NCBI GenBank assembly: GCA_037903355.1
Contig: JBAJFE010000062.1
Span: 806,001-870,000, forward strand
Direction: 5' to 3'
DNA length: 64,000 nucleotides
Origin: Trichuris trichiura
Taxonomy: Eukaryota; Nematoda; Enoplea; Trichinellida; Trichuridae
The notes under the pieces were generated by a model. It saw only the letters and a program-made list of their open reading frames with translations, made no database searches and was not told where the DNA came from. Shown here in pieces: positions 44,663 to 57,092 of the stretch (positions are counted from its first letter, which is position 1; each line of letters begins with the position of its first letter). The translations under genes and the position numbers were made by a program.

Positions 44663-45130
44663 ACATAAGGGAGCCAATATTAAAGCATACATCCCCTTCA
44701 GTTAAAGTAGTAATTCGACAGTCACCCTATTTGAATGCGGAAATGTTAATCGATAACTACGTTATTCTTCCTTGCCCAATAGTTAGGAAGTAGTAGTATT
44801 GCAATGCAACGCGCTGCTCCTTTTCAAATGCGCATTCGTGCCGCAGCAATTTATTGTCATAGGTTTGCAATAATGTTTAGAACTCAATCTAGGATATGGA
44901 TTATCTCTGAAAGTTAGCAATTAGCAAGCAATGAAACTGCATTGCATTCGGAAGTGACAGTTTATAAGAGCTTTAAACCCTACTGCTGTTTTAAAAACGA
45001 TTTATAGGTAAGCAAAATACGGAATGCAACAAATGACTGCTAATAACCTAAAATGAAGTAGAAAAAACATTTTTACGGTTGTCAACTGGTTTTCCGTAAA
45101 CCGCTTGGTGTTATAAACGCTGGTTGCTGA

Positions 45131-45310
45131 GTCTTCAGGTCCTACTTTGACCTGTATTCAGCGTGATGGTTGTCCCTCATCGGGTCGAAATTCCTGGTGG
45201 CCAGCCCTTCTATCCCACCATTTCCGGTGGGGACGGCAGCTGCTAGCTCCATCCTGAGCCGTCGAGCTTTTAGTTTCACCTCGTCTGTCAGATGTCAGAC
45301 CGAGCTCCCA
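45131..45310. other. GC-richer block with degraded hairpin motif
   Basis: GCTGAGTCTTCAGGTC and GACCTGTATTCAGC near 45,126-45,164 form an inverted pair that loosely resembles the hammerhead-like motif (GAAG rather than GAAA). It is followed by a GC-rich stretch of unknown origin. Present identically in the other arm at about 60,900-61,080. Confidence 0.35.
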
Positions 45311-46371
45311 ACCGACCTTTCACGACGGCCACGAAACAATGAATAACTGACATCTCATTCGTTTTAAGTTTTGATTTAGGCGTAGATGACCTACATGAAC
45401 CGCTGGAGAAATCCCACCGCACAGAAAGCAACAGTAAAAGCCTATTTAATCTACAATGGAGCAAGGAGCAAAACACATGGAAAAAACCAGATGCATGTAC
45501 GCAGTAATGACTTTGCAATATTTCAGGCAAAACGTTACCAGGTCCAACAGGGATTTGCGCGACCGAAATTCCGTACTGTACTGAAACGACGAGCAGGTTC
45601 AGAATGGCAGCTATTTTAAAATACACTGCATTTCACTGTCTCAGGCAAATAATGCGTCCAGATGATAAGAATGTGTCAAATTCAATGCAAACAAAGTTAA
45701 TTCAGACGTCGTTGGATACTCGTGCCGGTTCTCATGATTGAAAAAATCGTGAACTCATTTCGTCGCAGCGCTTTAGCATGGCATGTCTGGTTTTCATGTT
45801 GTACTACACTAAGACGGACTCACTATTTACTTCAGACTTAAAAGCCTTTATACTTATTACCGGAGATCCTATGTGTACACGTAATGATGCACGAGTTCTT
45901 TCCATAGGAGCTTAATACTGTTCATATGCTTTTTCTAAATGAAATAAATAAAGACATACTGTGGTTACCTCAAAAATGTTCTCTTTTGGCTCGCTGCCAC
46001 TTTTCTCGAAGACTATCAGCGTCGTGTGCTAAAAGTCTGCAGGTCAACAAGTGACGCATCTTCAAAACATCAATAGGGTGAAGTTATTTGACACGAGATT
46101 CAATCCTCGGTATCACACTTAGAAACAGAGGTTCATCACACATGTTTTTTGATTGACGCATTTCTCGTATAGTCCTCCAGTTAGCATGGCACACGTTGTG
46201 TCGCAGAATCGCTCCTATAAATTGTTCGGAAGGCCACTTCTTCTTACTAATAAAGAAGCAGTTTCGACGTCTTTTTTCAAGTGAGATGACAAAGCAAGGA
46301 CAATTCCCTCAAGTAAATGTGAAGTAACTCAAGAATGGTGCAAAAATAGTGAAGCAGATTCTTTGAAGATA

Positions 46372-46443
46372 GGGGTTAGCGGGGAATCGAACCCCGGACC
46401 TCTCGCACCCAAAGCGAGAATCATACCACTAGACCACTAACCC
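46372..46443 (-). tRNA. tRNA-Pro(TGG)
   Basis: 72 nt, intact, loop TTTGGGT. TTTTT about 26 nt downstream. Mirrors 59,761. Confidence 0.93.
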
Positions 46444-46739
46444 GCATTCCCTTAATCCTAGCGTCACGTGATGATCAAATAGTAAGTTAATACGCTTCAC
46501 CTAAAGGATGCTTTGTCAATGTTAATAGCGTCAGTACCCCTAGACCTCGCAAGCATCCAATCGACTGCGTTTCATATTATCGGGTGAGAAGCTTTTCAAT
46601 CAAAACTAACTAAAAGTGCTGATACGGTTTTTCAACGCGCCCTTTATTGTCAGATATAACCAGCGTTGTTCCGCCTGTAACGAACATAATCCAACTCTTT
46701 TTTGCCCACGGAAAAGTTCTACAGGAATTCTTGCACAGC

Positions 46740-46811
46740 GCGTAGATGGTGTAGCGGTTAGCATGGTTGCCTTCCAAGCAATCGATCCGGGTTCGACTCC
46801 CGGTCTACGCA
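46740..46811 (+). tRNA. tRNA-Gly(TCC)
   Basis: 72 nt, intact, loop CTTCCAA, TTTT 16 nt downstream. Mirrors 59,394. Divergent from tRNA-Pro 296 bp away. Confidence 0.94.
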
Positions 46812-47174
46812 GTATGCATTCACCACTTTTCAGTTAAAACGATTTGTTGCAGTCCCTGTCCACAATAAACTGAATCTGAATTTTACCACTTTAACTGATT
46901 TAACATGCACTGCGGTAAGGTAGACGATGACCCGTAAATTTTCGCAATTTGTGAACTTGAATGATCCTTTATTGCAAATACAAAAATCATAAATAGATGC
47001 TCATTCTTTCACCTTTGTGAGCAGTGTTTTGCACTACCATTGTAACATTAATGTTGTACGTTGAGGGCAAAAGAAAAACGGGTAGCTTTTCAGTACAATA
47101 ATGTTGATACACACACCCATTAAGAGTAACTGTTTTCAAAGTATATAGAGGGCAGCATAAAGTTATCTTACGTT

Positions 47175-47247
47175 TGCCTCGAGCCGGGATTGAACCGGCG
47201 ACATTTAGATCTTCAGTCTAACGCTCTCCCTACTGAGCTATCGAGGC
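47175..47247 (-). tRNA. tRNA-Phe(GAA)
   Basis: 73 nt, intact, loop CTGAAGA. Mirrors 59,035. No close TTTT downstream, whereas the mirror copy has one. Confidence 0.92.
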
Positions 47248-48468
47248 ACAACCTCGCATGTATCTATGCGAACTACGCCAAGTAAAGCGTATGACGCTAA
47301 ACTTCACGTTTTCCCGGTCTGTGACGAAGTTAACCACGTAGATGTGTGCCTGAATGTTTTGCATTACAGCTCATTCGTACACTTCTTCCATTTCTGCCTC
47401 TGAAACTTAACCTAACTAATCCCTTGCGACACTTGAATAGCTGCTTTTCTCAGATAAGTCTTCCAAGAAGTTTTCTTGTTCCGTGAAGAATCCAACGTTG
47501 AATTGCATGAACGTAGCCAGACGAGTTGAGCAATGTTTTCGGCTAAAGCATTTGTCAGTCATGAGCAATTGTTTCGTCCTAGGAAATTTAGAAAAATGAA
47601 AATTTTAAAACTGTGTACTTTTAAGCGGGGCTGACGCATTGGTTTTTAAGAACGCACGGAATTGGGTCTTTGTTAGGAGAAATACTGAAGTATCAGAAAA
47701 GTCGTAAGGCACCCGCCACGTGTGCTTTACGACGTTTCGCGGACGACTGGAACAGAAGAATTTCAAAGGCTCTGGCCTTCCCCCTCATCCTTTCAGTAGA
47801 AGGACAAAACTGTTTTCTATGCGTGGCGGGGTGATATGCTCGCATGGGTTTAAAGTTGTCACTAAAGTGCGTTTCCAAGAAAAAAAGTAATCGTGCGTTA
47901 AAGGCTGCAGCTTGTAGGTAAATTATGATACTGCTTTCGTAAGAGCAATCAATAAGAAACCCATTTTTTCATGATCTAAAAGACTTTCGCTGCTTTCAAC
48001 CTACACTGTCTACAAGTACCTGTGAAATTCTGAACGTCTACGCTCAGTTACAAGTTTTGCTTTTGCTGGTCACCGGTTTTATTATAGAACAGAAATAATT
48101 TTATTCCCTCACGTGGAAGGGGTCACTTTGAATTTATCAAATGTTAACATTTCACAGTTGCGAGCAGTTATCCTTAGAAGTAGGGCATTATAATAGCGCC
48201 TGAGAATCTGCGACGCAGTTCTTGTGCATTGACTGAAGTGGCAGTTGTCGTGAAGGACTTCTCAGCAGAAGTGGAGTTAAACTGTCTTTTCGATGGTGCT
48301 CGAATGTAAAAAGTTATGCAGGTTTTAGAAAGTGAATCCTTAATGTCCCGTGTGTAACAGAGGTGCTGAAAATACCTAACGTGTTTCACCCGCCTTAAGA
48401 ATAAAATTTGGATTCTAAATATCATAAAACTGTGTACGTGATGCCTATTCTAAAGGTGCATTCCGTGC

Positions 48469-48540
48469 TCCCGTGTGGTCTAGTGGCTAGGATTTGTGGC
48501 TTTCACCCACACGGCCCGGGTTCGATTCCCGGCACGGGAA
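48469..48540 (+). tRNA. tRNA-Glu(TTC)
   Basis: 72 nt, intact, loop CTTTCAC. Mirrors 57,752. No TTTT within 40 nt. Confidence 0.92.
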
Positions 48541-49132
48541 TGTCTGTCTTAAAGAACAAAGAAGAAATAGTAAAAAAAGCACATTAGCTATTAGCTCCAA
48601 GCTGCATAATCGACGTGAGACGATGTCATCACACTTTCTATTCACGTTGATTCCACCTTTTGTCTACCCATGTTCATTAAATATTTATCCCGTTTTCTCA
48701 GTTCTGTAATTCGCTTGACTTAGCATTGCAACGCGTAATTTTAGACACGTAGAGTGCTCTGTATCTTGACAAAACTGCTATCGTTATTTTGCGACAGACG
48801 CTCTTGATGTTTCTCTGTCATCGATAACTATTATTGCTCCATCGTCAGCGAGGTGGAGATGCCGTCTAGCTGTCGCCTGCATTAACATTTATAGAACGTT
48901 TCACTTTCAGTCCATCCATTCATACTTAGTAGTGCTCTATATTCTCCGCAAGTGAATGTATGGCGAATTGAAAGTCAGCCTTTCTTCTTCATACCTTCAC
49001 GGAATTGCTGTATAAGGCTTAGGAGATTTGACATGTGCAACCAGTTGCATAAATAAAAAGTTTGATCTCTAATATTCAGGTTTACTTTTATTTTAAGATT
49101 TGGATAAGGCACCACAGAACAAAAGTACAAAT

Positions 49133-49204
49133 GGGGTTGGTGATGAATTGGACCCTGGACCTCTCGCACCCAAAACGAGAATCATACCACTAGACCACTA
49201 ACCT
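49133..49204 (-). pseudogene. tRNA-Pro(TGG)-like pseudogene
   Basis: 72-nt alignment. T arm (CAGGGTCCAATTCATCACC) and acceptor are substituted, and the top of the anticodon stem is T-G. Its mirror partner at 57,093 is an intact Pro(AGG). Confidence 0.8.
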
Positions 49205-49876
49205 GCACTATTTCGACTTGTTCTATTGGCAAATCAGTCAGTGTAGCAACTTTGTAGAGTTACTATGAGTTCTTGATCCTGAATAAGTGACGGCGTTCGT
49301 ACAATTATTGCTGAGTAATCTACTTCTCATGATCTGTGTTTCGGAAATTTCCTATACGCTTCGGTTTTGGTTGCTCAAAGATATCTGATGACAACCATTT
49401 TTTACAACTGCTTTAATTGCATCAACGTGATGGTTATGAGGAAAGATAAAAACATTAAAGTGAATGTGCAATGTGTGTTATATATCAGTGCTAACATAGG
49501 CCATTGAAGAACCGGATGATTTTATTCCCATCATCTGTATGTCTACATGCCCAGTTGCTGTAGCAAAGTAAATTATTCAATGCACTTTCTATGTACTCAT
49601 TCTACTGTCGACTGACCCCATCTAAGAAACAGAAGGTTGAATGATGTATGGATGCATGCTTAAACAATGAATTGAGCTCCATTTCATCGCATTAAAGAGC
49701 TGAACCTTCACTGCGAAAAGGGGAATTCTTTCACACAGCTGTGGGGCTATACATGCGAGCCATTCCAGTTCAATGATCATTTTGGTAAACGTTTTGAGGT
49801 GGCTCTGCCGTAGTGCGCAATTTCTACCCTATAGAAACGAAAAAGTTTGATTTTATTTCATGAATGTTAAGTTTGT

Positions 49877-49949
49877 CGCCCACGCAGGGGGTCGAACCCT
49901 GGACATTTAGGTTAAAAGCCTAACGCTCTACCGACTGAGCTACATGGGC
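49877..49949 (-). tRNA. tRNA-Lys(TTT)
   Basis: 73 nt, intact, loop CTTTTAA. Mirrors 56,342. A run of five Ts about 33 nt downstream on the minus strand. Confidence 0.93.
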
Positions 49950-50501
49950 TCTTTGTGTAGCTCTGTATTTTAAATGCGGCAGATAAGTTTGTGTTCAAAT
50001 AAGCAACTTGCTGCAGCTTGCTGCTGACGTGCATTCCCTTTTTCTTGAAAGCGTAGTTCGTTGATGCTTTATATTGAAAGCATTGCTAAAAATTTGAAGA
50101 CCAGAAATGAAAGCTGCGTAACAAACTCCTTTTAATCTTAGAGTTGACGTTTACGGCATGACGCTTATTACGCCATTGTTTGTCCTATGCATTGGGTTAG
50201 TGTTGATACTTTCAGGTGGCTATATGAGCTTCTGAAGGGAAATAGTATCCCCTTGAGAATAAAGGTAAGTAGGCATTCGTTTGAACACACACTTTCCTAT
50301 TCTTTCTTCGAAGAACTCATTTGAAATCTAACACGCCGTTTTGACCGTAAGCTGTTGTAGGAAGTGTTTATAGGAACTTTGTCTTCAAAGATTAGGTAAA
50401 ATTACTAAATGCTAATAGAAACCTGAGTTACAGTGAACTAGAACCACTTTGTTTTTCGGTAAACTCGTAGTGAAAACTGGAAAGAGTTATCAGAACTTCG
50501 A

Positions 50502-50530
50502 TGTGCACAGGTCAGGTCGACCTGTGCACA
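50502..50530. repeat. Perfect 12-bp hairpin just upstream of tRNA-Ser
   Basis: TGTGCACAGGTC, loop AGGTC, GACCTGTGCACA. It ends 11 bp before the tRNA-Ser start, where it could influence transcription or cause pausing. Confidence 0.75.
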
Positions 50531-50541
50531 TATTCATGGCA

Positions 50542-50623
50542 GCTGTGGTGGCCGAGTGGTTAAGGCGTTGGACTTGAAATCCAATGGGTTATACCCGCAC
50601 AGGTTCAAATCCTGTCCACAGCG
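50542..50623 (+). tRNA. tRNA-Ser(TGA)
   Basis: 82 nt, intact, loop CTTGAAA, long variable arm. It faces tRNA-Ser(CGA) at 55,290, the innermost mirrored pair. A five-T run is about 50 nt downstream. Confidence 0.93.
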
Positions 50624-53019
50624 AAATACATAGTCGTAAAAGTAAATATCGCCTATCTTAAAAGCTGTAAATATATTTTTGTATATCGGACGTAGTAGGT
50701 AAGCATTCTTCTTAATTTGTGAAGCGGAAATCTTAAAATGTAAAGACGTTCAGTTTAAAAAGTCCCAATGCAATGATTAATCATGGCAGTGAAGTGAACT
50801 TGCCGTTTTGCAGAACACAGGCATTTGTTTTAAAATCTAAGTGAGTGAGATTACTTACACGTGTTGTGGCTTGCCTATTCGAGCATACTGTTGCACAAGA
50901 GCGGCTTGAATCCGTGATTTTTCTACGCTACAACACTTGAGCGCCGGATCGTGCCCATTGCACCCACATTAATGCGCTGACGACGCAAGAAGGAATTTCT
51001 GTGTACTGCGAACTGATATCATCTCAAGCGCCGGTTGCCCGTGGTGCTTCAGTCAAGTCGTGGCCTGCAACCAGCGTAAGGCGAAAGTGCATGAACCAGA
51101 ACAGCAGCCGCGAAAATTTACTTGCAAGAAACAAGTCTGACTTTTTAGATGAAAACCATAGTTATCCAAACAAAATATAAGGCATGCGTTAAGAAAACAC
51201 ACAAATTTCGAGGAAAGTACGGGACAAGGAGAATGAAATTTTGAAAACTTGCGAAAGACGGAAGGCAAGAAAGAATTACATGAGCTTAACATAAATTTGC
51301 AGAAAATTAAAGCTAACAATTGCTTGCATCACGATTTTTGCCAGTTATTAAAAAAGGAATTTTTTCCATTCGACCACCGGCAAGTACTGTAGGTTGAACC
51401 AAAATCAAGTTCCTTTATCCTAGTAATCAGTTCAGGTGCAGGATGCAAACACTTCGAGTTCAAATCGATGATTTCAGAACACCCTAGCATTTGTAACGGG
51501 TGAGTACAGTTTCTGAAGACATGTGTATCGGCAACGTAAATTAAGAACTTCAGTTTTAAACGCGAATTACAGTATGAACTCATAAAATTGCAGTTCACCC
51601 AATATGAACCTGCGAATGTTTAATTTTATTGTTAGAGGACGGCTTCATTTGCTTTAAAATTTGTGTTGATATAGGCGATTGGTTGTGCGGCCGACTTTTT
51701 GACAACTGTCTAGACAATACACGGGTGGAAGTCCTACGCTGCGCTGTTCCTGGTTCGGCGATTACGGGATTTCCGTAAGCTGCCCGCTGGCTGATGATTA
51801 CTTCTTGGTCGAATAGTAAATTCGGAATGCCTTCTGCCAGCTTGCGTCAGAAGAGCTGCGCATAGAGCCAATCGTGGGATTTCGCTAAGCTGCTACTGAT
51901 GATATGAAGATATACTGGTAGGGCGATGCTTGGGGATGCATCGCGTAGGAATGGATGCTTCAGGATGCACCTTGTCGCTGACGGCTCAACCGATTTATCG
52001 GTTGCGCATGTAACGCGCTGGGTGCAGGCAACGACTCCATTTCAAGGCAGCAGAATGATAAACCGTAGCCATGCCAGGACATGAAAAACGTTGGCGTAGA
52101 ATTGCCGCATTGCAGCTGGCCCACATGCTTGCCTCTTTTTGATACGAACCAGCTGCCGGGGCTAATGGTTATCACGCCTGACTGCAACTCGGGTGAAATA
52201 TTACCCGCAAAAGGCCAATCGTTGCTCATATCAATGGAGTGGAAAAGATACAATCGATATACTTTTGCTTCTTAAGGCCTTTGGCTGACGGCACTAGATT
52301 GGAAGCCTTTGTGATGCGAGAAATAGGCCCAGTGAAAGAAAAACTGGTGCCTACTTACGGAATGATATTTGACTAGACGCGAAATAGGAATTCCCATAAT
52401 GTACAGCTGTTCCCGTTATCTTCTGAAGAAGGCGTGGCTGTGGAAGTGCTCTCAAGAGGAGAGCTGAAACGTCTCCTGCAAAGCAATAGCGTTTCCACAA
52501 ACTCTAGTGTAAGAAACAGATGTTTACTTGCCCACGGCAGCCGCAACGCATGTCGCCAGCTAGCCATGGATCTGTCATTCTTCTACTAAAAAAGAACTGA
52601 CAAGCGCAAAGTGCGGGCGCGCTTCTGTTTGGGCCGAGAGGAGTTCCGAGAGCGTGGGCGGCAGCAACGAGAAGCATTGCGATCGCATGACGAGCAGTTG
52701 GCTACTGCGCTTGGGTCGTCCGGTTTCGTCTGTTTTCTCTGTCTTTGCGTAGTTCGTATTGTCGTGTATCGTTCGGAATATCGAGTAAATTCTTTTCTAA
52801 CGAAGCATAGAAGAAAGCGCCGCAGTTACATCTAGTCCAGATTTCGTGATCGACATCCCTTTCATGGTGAAATGTCGAGAACTGCCAGAGGCACACTACC
52901 CTTGTATTATGAACAATGCCATCAAGAAATGTTCTCTGTCTCGCCGCGCTTTCAGTTTTATTCACGACTAACTGGCATAACAGCCGAAAACAGATCAGAC
53001 TAAACTCTATTTCAACGTA
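50624..53019. other. Central spacer, left part
   Basis: No gene identified. Around 51,050-51,320 the plus strand has Lys-rich broken frames that might be an eroded Penelope N-terminal region, but I cannot support this. 52,600-52,700 is GC-richer. Confidence 0.4.
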
Positions 53020-53395
53020 CTATGCAAAACCCGTTCCACTTCGTAAAACTTTGTTCCTTTTGCATGCAGGAGGCGAACACCTTCCGCTTTCAAGTTTCAT
53101 TTTATAAACAAAAAACGGCGCACCGATGGGAAGCCCACTATCACCGGTGCTAGCGATGGTGTTCATTGAGTACTTGGAATGTCGAGTGATTTCCCACACC
53201 GACAGTCAGATCGCCTTCAAGTACTTTAAACGATACGTGGACGAGGCCTTTGCAATAGTTAAAAGGGGGAACGAAGACGGTTTTCTGCAAATCCCAAATT
53301 GTGAATTTCCTAACATGATAACTTTTACGATCGAAAAAGAGGCAGAAAGGCGAACTGGCGTTGGAATTATTTTACGTGAAGCGCGGTGGTAGGGC
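53020..53395 (+). pseudogene. Penelope-like RT remnant at the palindrome axis
   Basis: NPFHFVKLCSFCMQEANTF, then after a frameshift near 53,110 GSPLSPVLAMVFIEYLE and FKRYVDEAFAIV line up with the RT at 10,300-10,560. The catalytic YVDD reads YVDE and the frame is broken. It is a different, older family member than the 8.5-11.8 kb element. Confidence 0.8.
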
Positions 53396-55289
53396 GCCAA
53401 GAGCTAACGTGTTGGCATAGGTTTGCAAAGGTGCACGACATAGAAGAAGAACCTCAAGGCAGCCGGGAAAGATAATCTCATCGAATCGTCTTGTCTTATT
53501 TTAGTTAACTGACACTCAACAAGTCGCTTCCGTGAAGAAGTCTTGAAAGCGTGCGTGCGTGTAGGCTTTGTTGGGAGTGGGATTGTACTCCGTTTCTCAC
53601 TAATATTTTGCATATATGAGACGTGACTGCGTCCACCTTCTTGTTGCTAATACTTTGAAATAACTTTGAGAAACTCTTACAGGGAGCCCCCATTACGGTA
53701 ACCGTAGGGATACCTGTGCTAATTGTGATTGAAGAACAACAAATGCAAGAGCGAAGAATAAAGTGAACAGAAAACACCAACCGCGGCTGGTCAGCATGTT
53801 TGCTTTTGGGTTGCCGACTGACCTTTCTTTGCTAATTCTGAGAGACATTCGGAGTCATTTTTCTTACGAACAGTATCAGTCAATGGGCAAAATGACCGCA
53901 TCACTGAAACTGTGAAATTGATGTATTATTTATATATGGAAGAAAAATTATTAGCGGGAAAGGTTTCTCTGTGGTAATTTTCGTTTTGTTAAATCTATTA
54001 TCCGGCGTACCTGCTCATCAATAAAGCAAAGATGTCCTGCACTGAATTGTTTAATCTGTGAAGCACGTCTTGGCACATTTTTCGTTACTCGAAGTGGCAT
54101 TGTATCGTGTCTGTATACCTTCAGAGCAATGAAGCGTGTTCGAACTCTGAAAACGTAAGAGCACCGGCACCGCTTTTAGGTAAGTTCTGTAATTTTGTTT
54201 CTTATCAAGATTTGGGCTTTTGTTCTGATCAACAATGGTTTCTTGTCTAAAAGGAACGACTTTTAATGTCAGTGATGATCTTACGACCAGCTTAGTCTAC
54301 TTTTATAGGACGTAGAAACCTGAGTTGCTTTTCTGACGTTACCCTGTGCACGCGATCACAGTTGTGCAGCTAGAGTGTCAGTAGTTCTATTGAAAGGTCC
54401 GCAGTGTTTGTTTAATCATATTCAGATGATCTGTACGAGCTTATTGCAAATAATTTTAGGCATAGTTAAACTTCAATTTTATCCTTTCAGTAGTTCATTT
54501 GTTGCATTCCTGTTTGCTTTGAAAATGTACCTTCTTGGTACGGGACTGTAGGTTTTCATGGCTAGTTTGTTTCTTTTTACGGAGTATGCTCCGTTAAGGA
54601 TACAATGAGCTTTTAATCCCCGAAGCTTTCGGGCTGCTCGTGACCCGTCCTCAGCGGTACCAAAAGTGATGTCCAACACATTCTCGTTTCTCTCAAAGAA
54701 TTGGCACGTTGTATATTTTGAGCCTTAGTGAGCTTTATTTCGAAAATCAACGCTGATGCATAACCGTTGTTCCATTTAACTAAGGCCTACCGTTGATAGC
54801 AAGCTTAAGTATGGAAAATCTTTCACACACGAATTGATACAACACCGCAGAACTCAAAAACCCGCAGGATTCGTACTCCAGAAACACAAAAAGTCTGCTC
54901 AGAGCGATCTAAGAAATAGTAAAGTACCCTATCCGTCTGACGAAAATGTCCTGGAAACGTCCTATGTTATGGTTGAGTTGCTCTGTAAACTTTAACTTTT
55001 CAAAAGCAATGTGATTACACGCTCTGCCATTCTGTCCTACGAAAAACAATAATATCTCGAATTCAACAGGTCGGACACTCATTAAAGAAAGGTTGTTGTT
55101 GTTGTTTTTGTAATAAACAGTGGAATGGTAGCACGAACGTATTATCTACATACGGTCGGCTTACCGTTCTGCTAGCCGAGTTCGACAACGGAGGTTCCAC
55201 TGCGCAAAGTGAGTGCTATTAACTACGTATGCCAACTTCAACAACCTCTTTTTACCTTAGTACTAACAGAAAGAGATGTTTAGCTTTCT
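53396..55289. other. Central spacer, right part
   Basis: No gene recognised apart from the hammerhead-like motif at 54,627. A short GTT microsatellite lies near 55,093. Confidence 0.45.
54627..54654 (-). ncRNA. Hammerhead-like core, solo copy
   Basis: Minus strand CTGAGGA, stem CGGG/CCCG with a longer loop, then GAAA. Flanks ACCG and GCTTCGGGG are family-like. All core residues are kept. Confidence 0.5.
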
Positions 55290-55371
55290 CGCTGCGGACA
55301 GGATTCGAACCTGTGCGGGTATAACCCATTGGATTTCGAGTCCAACGCCTTAACCACTCGGCCACCACAGC
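55290..55371 (-). tRNA. tRNA-Ser(CGA)
   Basis: 82 nt, intact with one T-G pair in the acceptor, loop CTCGAAA, long variable arm TGGGTTATACCCGC. Partner of Ser(TGA) at 50,542. Confidence 0.93.
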
Positions 55372-56341
55372 GCATACGAAGGTATAGGTCAACTTGCCTG
55401 TAAGTAAAAATCCTCGGAAGTCTTTTCAGAGTTCAATGTTTTTTTTACAAAGAAATGTCGAAAGGTCTTCATATTTTAAATTTGTTAGGGCTCCCATACC
55501 AGCTCTCAGTTTCTGAAAATAACGGAATAAATGTTCTACGAGTAAATGTATGGGCACTTATTAGACAGAACGTGAGAACAATTAATATTTCCAGAGCTAT
55601 CGGAACTACGTTGTCCAAGTTTCGCAGGATCAGCCCTTCTAGTTCATGTTGTCCCATCTTAGAAACCTTTGTGGCTGAAGACAGGAAAAATTAGTTCCAT
55701 ATGTATTAATTGTTCTAACGTTTTGTCTAATAAGTGCATATACATCTGTTGGTGTGGGATTCATTCCATTAATTCCAGAGGCCAACAACTGACGAGAAGA
55801 AAGCCGTACTGAATTTTAAAGATAAGCTGAAGATGTGGCACTTATTTTCCCCTGGGCTCCAGGTTTATTAATAGTTAGTAACTTCACTTAATTTTTCAGA
55901 ATTCACTGCAGGCAAACGGTAGCCATAACAGATTGCAAGTGAAACGACGTCGTAGATTCCAAGTGAACTCCATAGACAGCAAATACGTGAGATAACGTTT
56001 TAAAAAGATATTTTTTTCGCTGGAGTCTTAATAGAATACTCTACTGTTTAGCACAGTCATGCAGACAGCAGAAGATGTGAACGTGACTCCAGCGCTTTAG
56101 GGTAAAGATCTGATGAATAGACATAATCCTCTTAAGTATCAACGCCCAGTTCAAAGCAAGTTTTCCACACGGCTTTTATTTCTGCTCTTCAAGATTACAA
56201 GCATACTTTCAATACAGAGTATTAAAAAACGTTCCCTTCTAAAAATAATGCAAATCAGTAGCAGGCAAAAGCAAATTATTTGAGCAATTTGAGCACAAAC
56301 TGACTTGTCACATTTAAAATACGCTTAGTGTACTAAAAAGA
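55372..56341. other. Inner right-arm sequence between Ser and Lys
   Basis: Only from about 56,150 outward can homology to the left arm (about 49,950-50,160) be followed by eye. A 79-codon ORF at 55,455 has no recognised domain. Confidence 0.45.
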
Positions 56342-56414
56342 GCCCATGTAGCTCAGTCGGTAGAGCGTTAGGCTTTTAACCTAAATGTCCAGGGTTCGAC
56401 CCCCTGCGTGGGCG
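56342..56414 (+). tRNA. tRNA-Lys(TTT)
   Basis: 73 nt, intact, loop CTTTTAA. TTTTT about 35 nt downstream. Mirrors 49,877. Confidence 0.93.
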
Positions 56415-57092
56415 ACACGCTAAAGTGTTCCTGAAATATGACCAATATTTTTCTTCTCTAAGAAATAAATTGCACACCACGGCAAAGAACCACCATAAAA
56501 TGTTTAACGAAATGATCATGAACTCGAAAAAGTTGTATATATAGCCCAACACGGGTGTGAAAGAACGCCGCAGTGAAAATGCAGTTCTGTCTAATGTAGT
56601 GAAATGAAGTTCACTTCGTGGTTTAGCCATGCATCCTTATGTCATTCAGCCTTCTCTTTAGTAGATGAAGTCAGTCGACAGTAGAATGAGTACATGCAAA
56701 GTGCATTCAGAAATTTATTTTGCTACAAGGAACCGAGCATATAGACGTAAAGATGATGGGAATAAAATCATCTAGTTCTTAAATGGTCTTTATTAACAAA
56801 TTGACATACAGAACGTATTGTACATTCGCCTTCACGCTTTCATCTTTTTCTTATGTATCACATTGACGCACTTAGTGCACCCGTAGAAAACGCTTGTTGT
56901 CGAGTACCTATGAAGCAGGCAAAATTGAAATTCGTAGGGAGTTTCTAAAAACATATAAAAAGTGAATTGCGCAACAATAATTATCTGAACGTTGTCTCTT
57001 GTTCAGCATAAAAACTTCGTAGAAACTTCATGAAATGACGCTAGGGGCCGCCAGACTGGCTGATCTGCGAATATGACAAGCCAAAATTGTGC

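Larger units (their letters stand above)
42211..45783 (+). repeat. Large inverted repeat, left outer arm (no differences found)
   Basis: Every position x matches the complement of 106,211-x, from 42,211 (partner 64,000, the window end) to 45,783 (partner 60,428). All segments and ORFs compared were identical without indels. The first mismatch is T45,784 versus G60,427. It contains tRNA-Phe, tRNA-Lys and a hAT MITE. Confidence 0.95.
45784..50160 (+). repeat. Large inverted repeat, left inner arm (diverged); tRNA module A3
   Basis: It continues the homology to the right arm (about 56,150-60,427), with roughly 5% differences next to the outer arm and more with small indels towards the axis. It carries Pro-Gly-Phe-Glu-Pro-Lys, collinear with module A2. 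Confidence 0.9.

Noticed and set aside
45288..45626. 112-codon ORF present identically in both arms
   Set aside because: An overlapping antisense ORF is equally long, there is no recognised domain, and conservation is explained by the identical arms.
51053..51319. Penelope N-terminal region left of the axis relic
   Set aside because: Only Lys-rich broken frames are seen. I could not align them to any motif.
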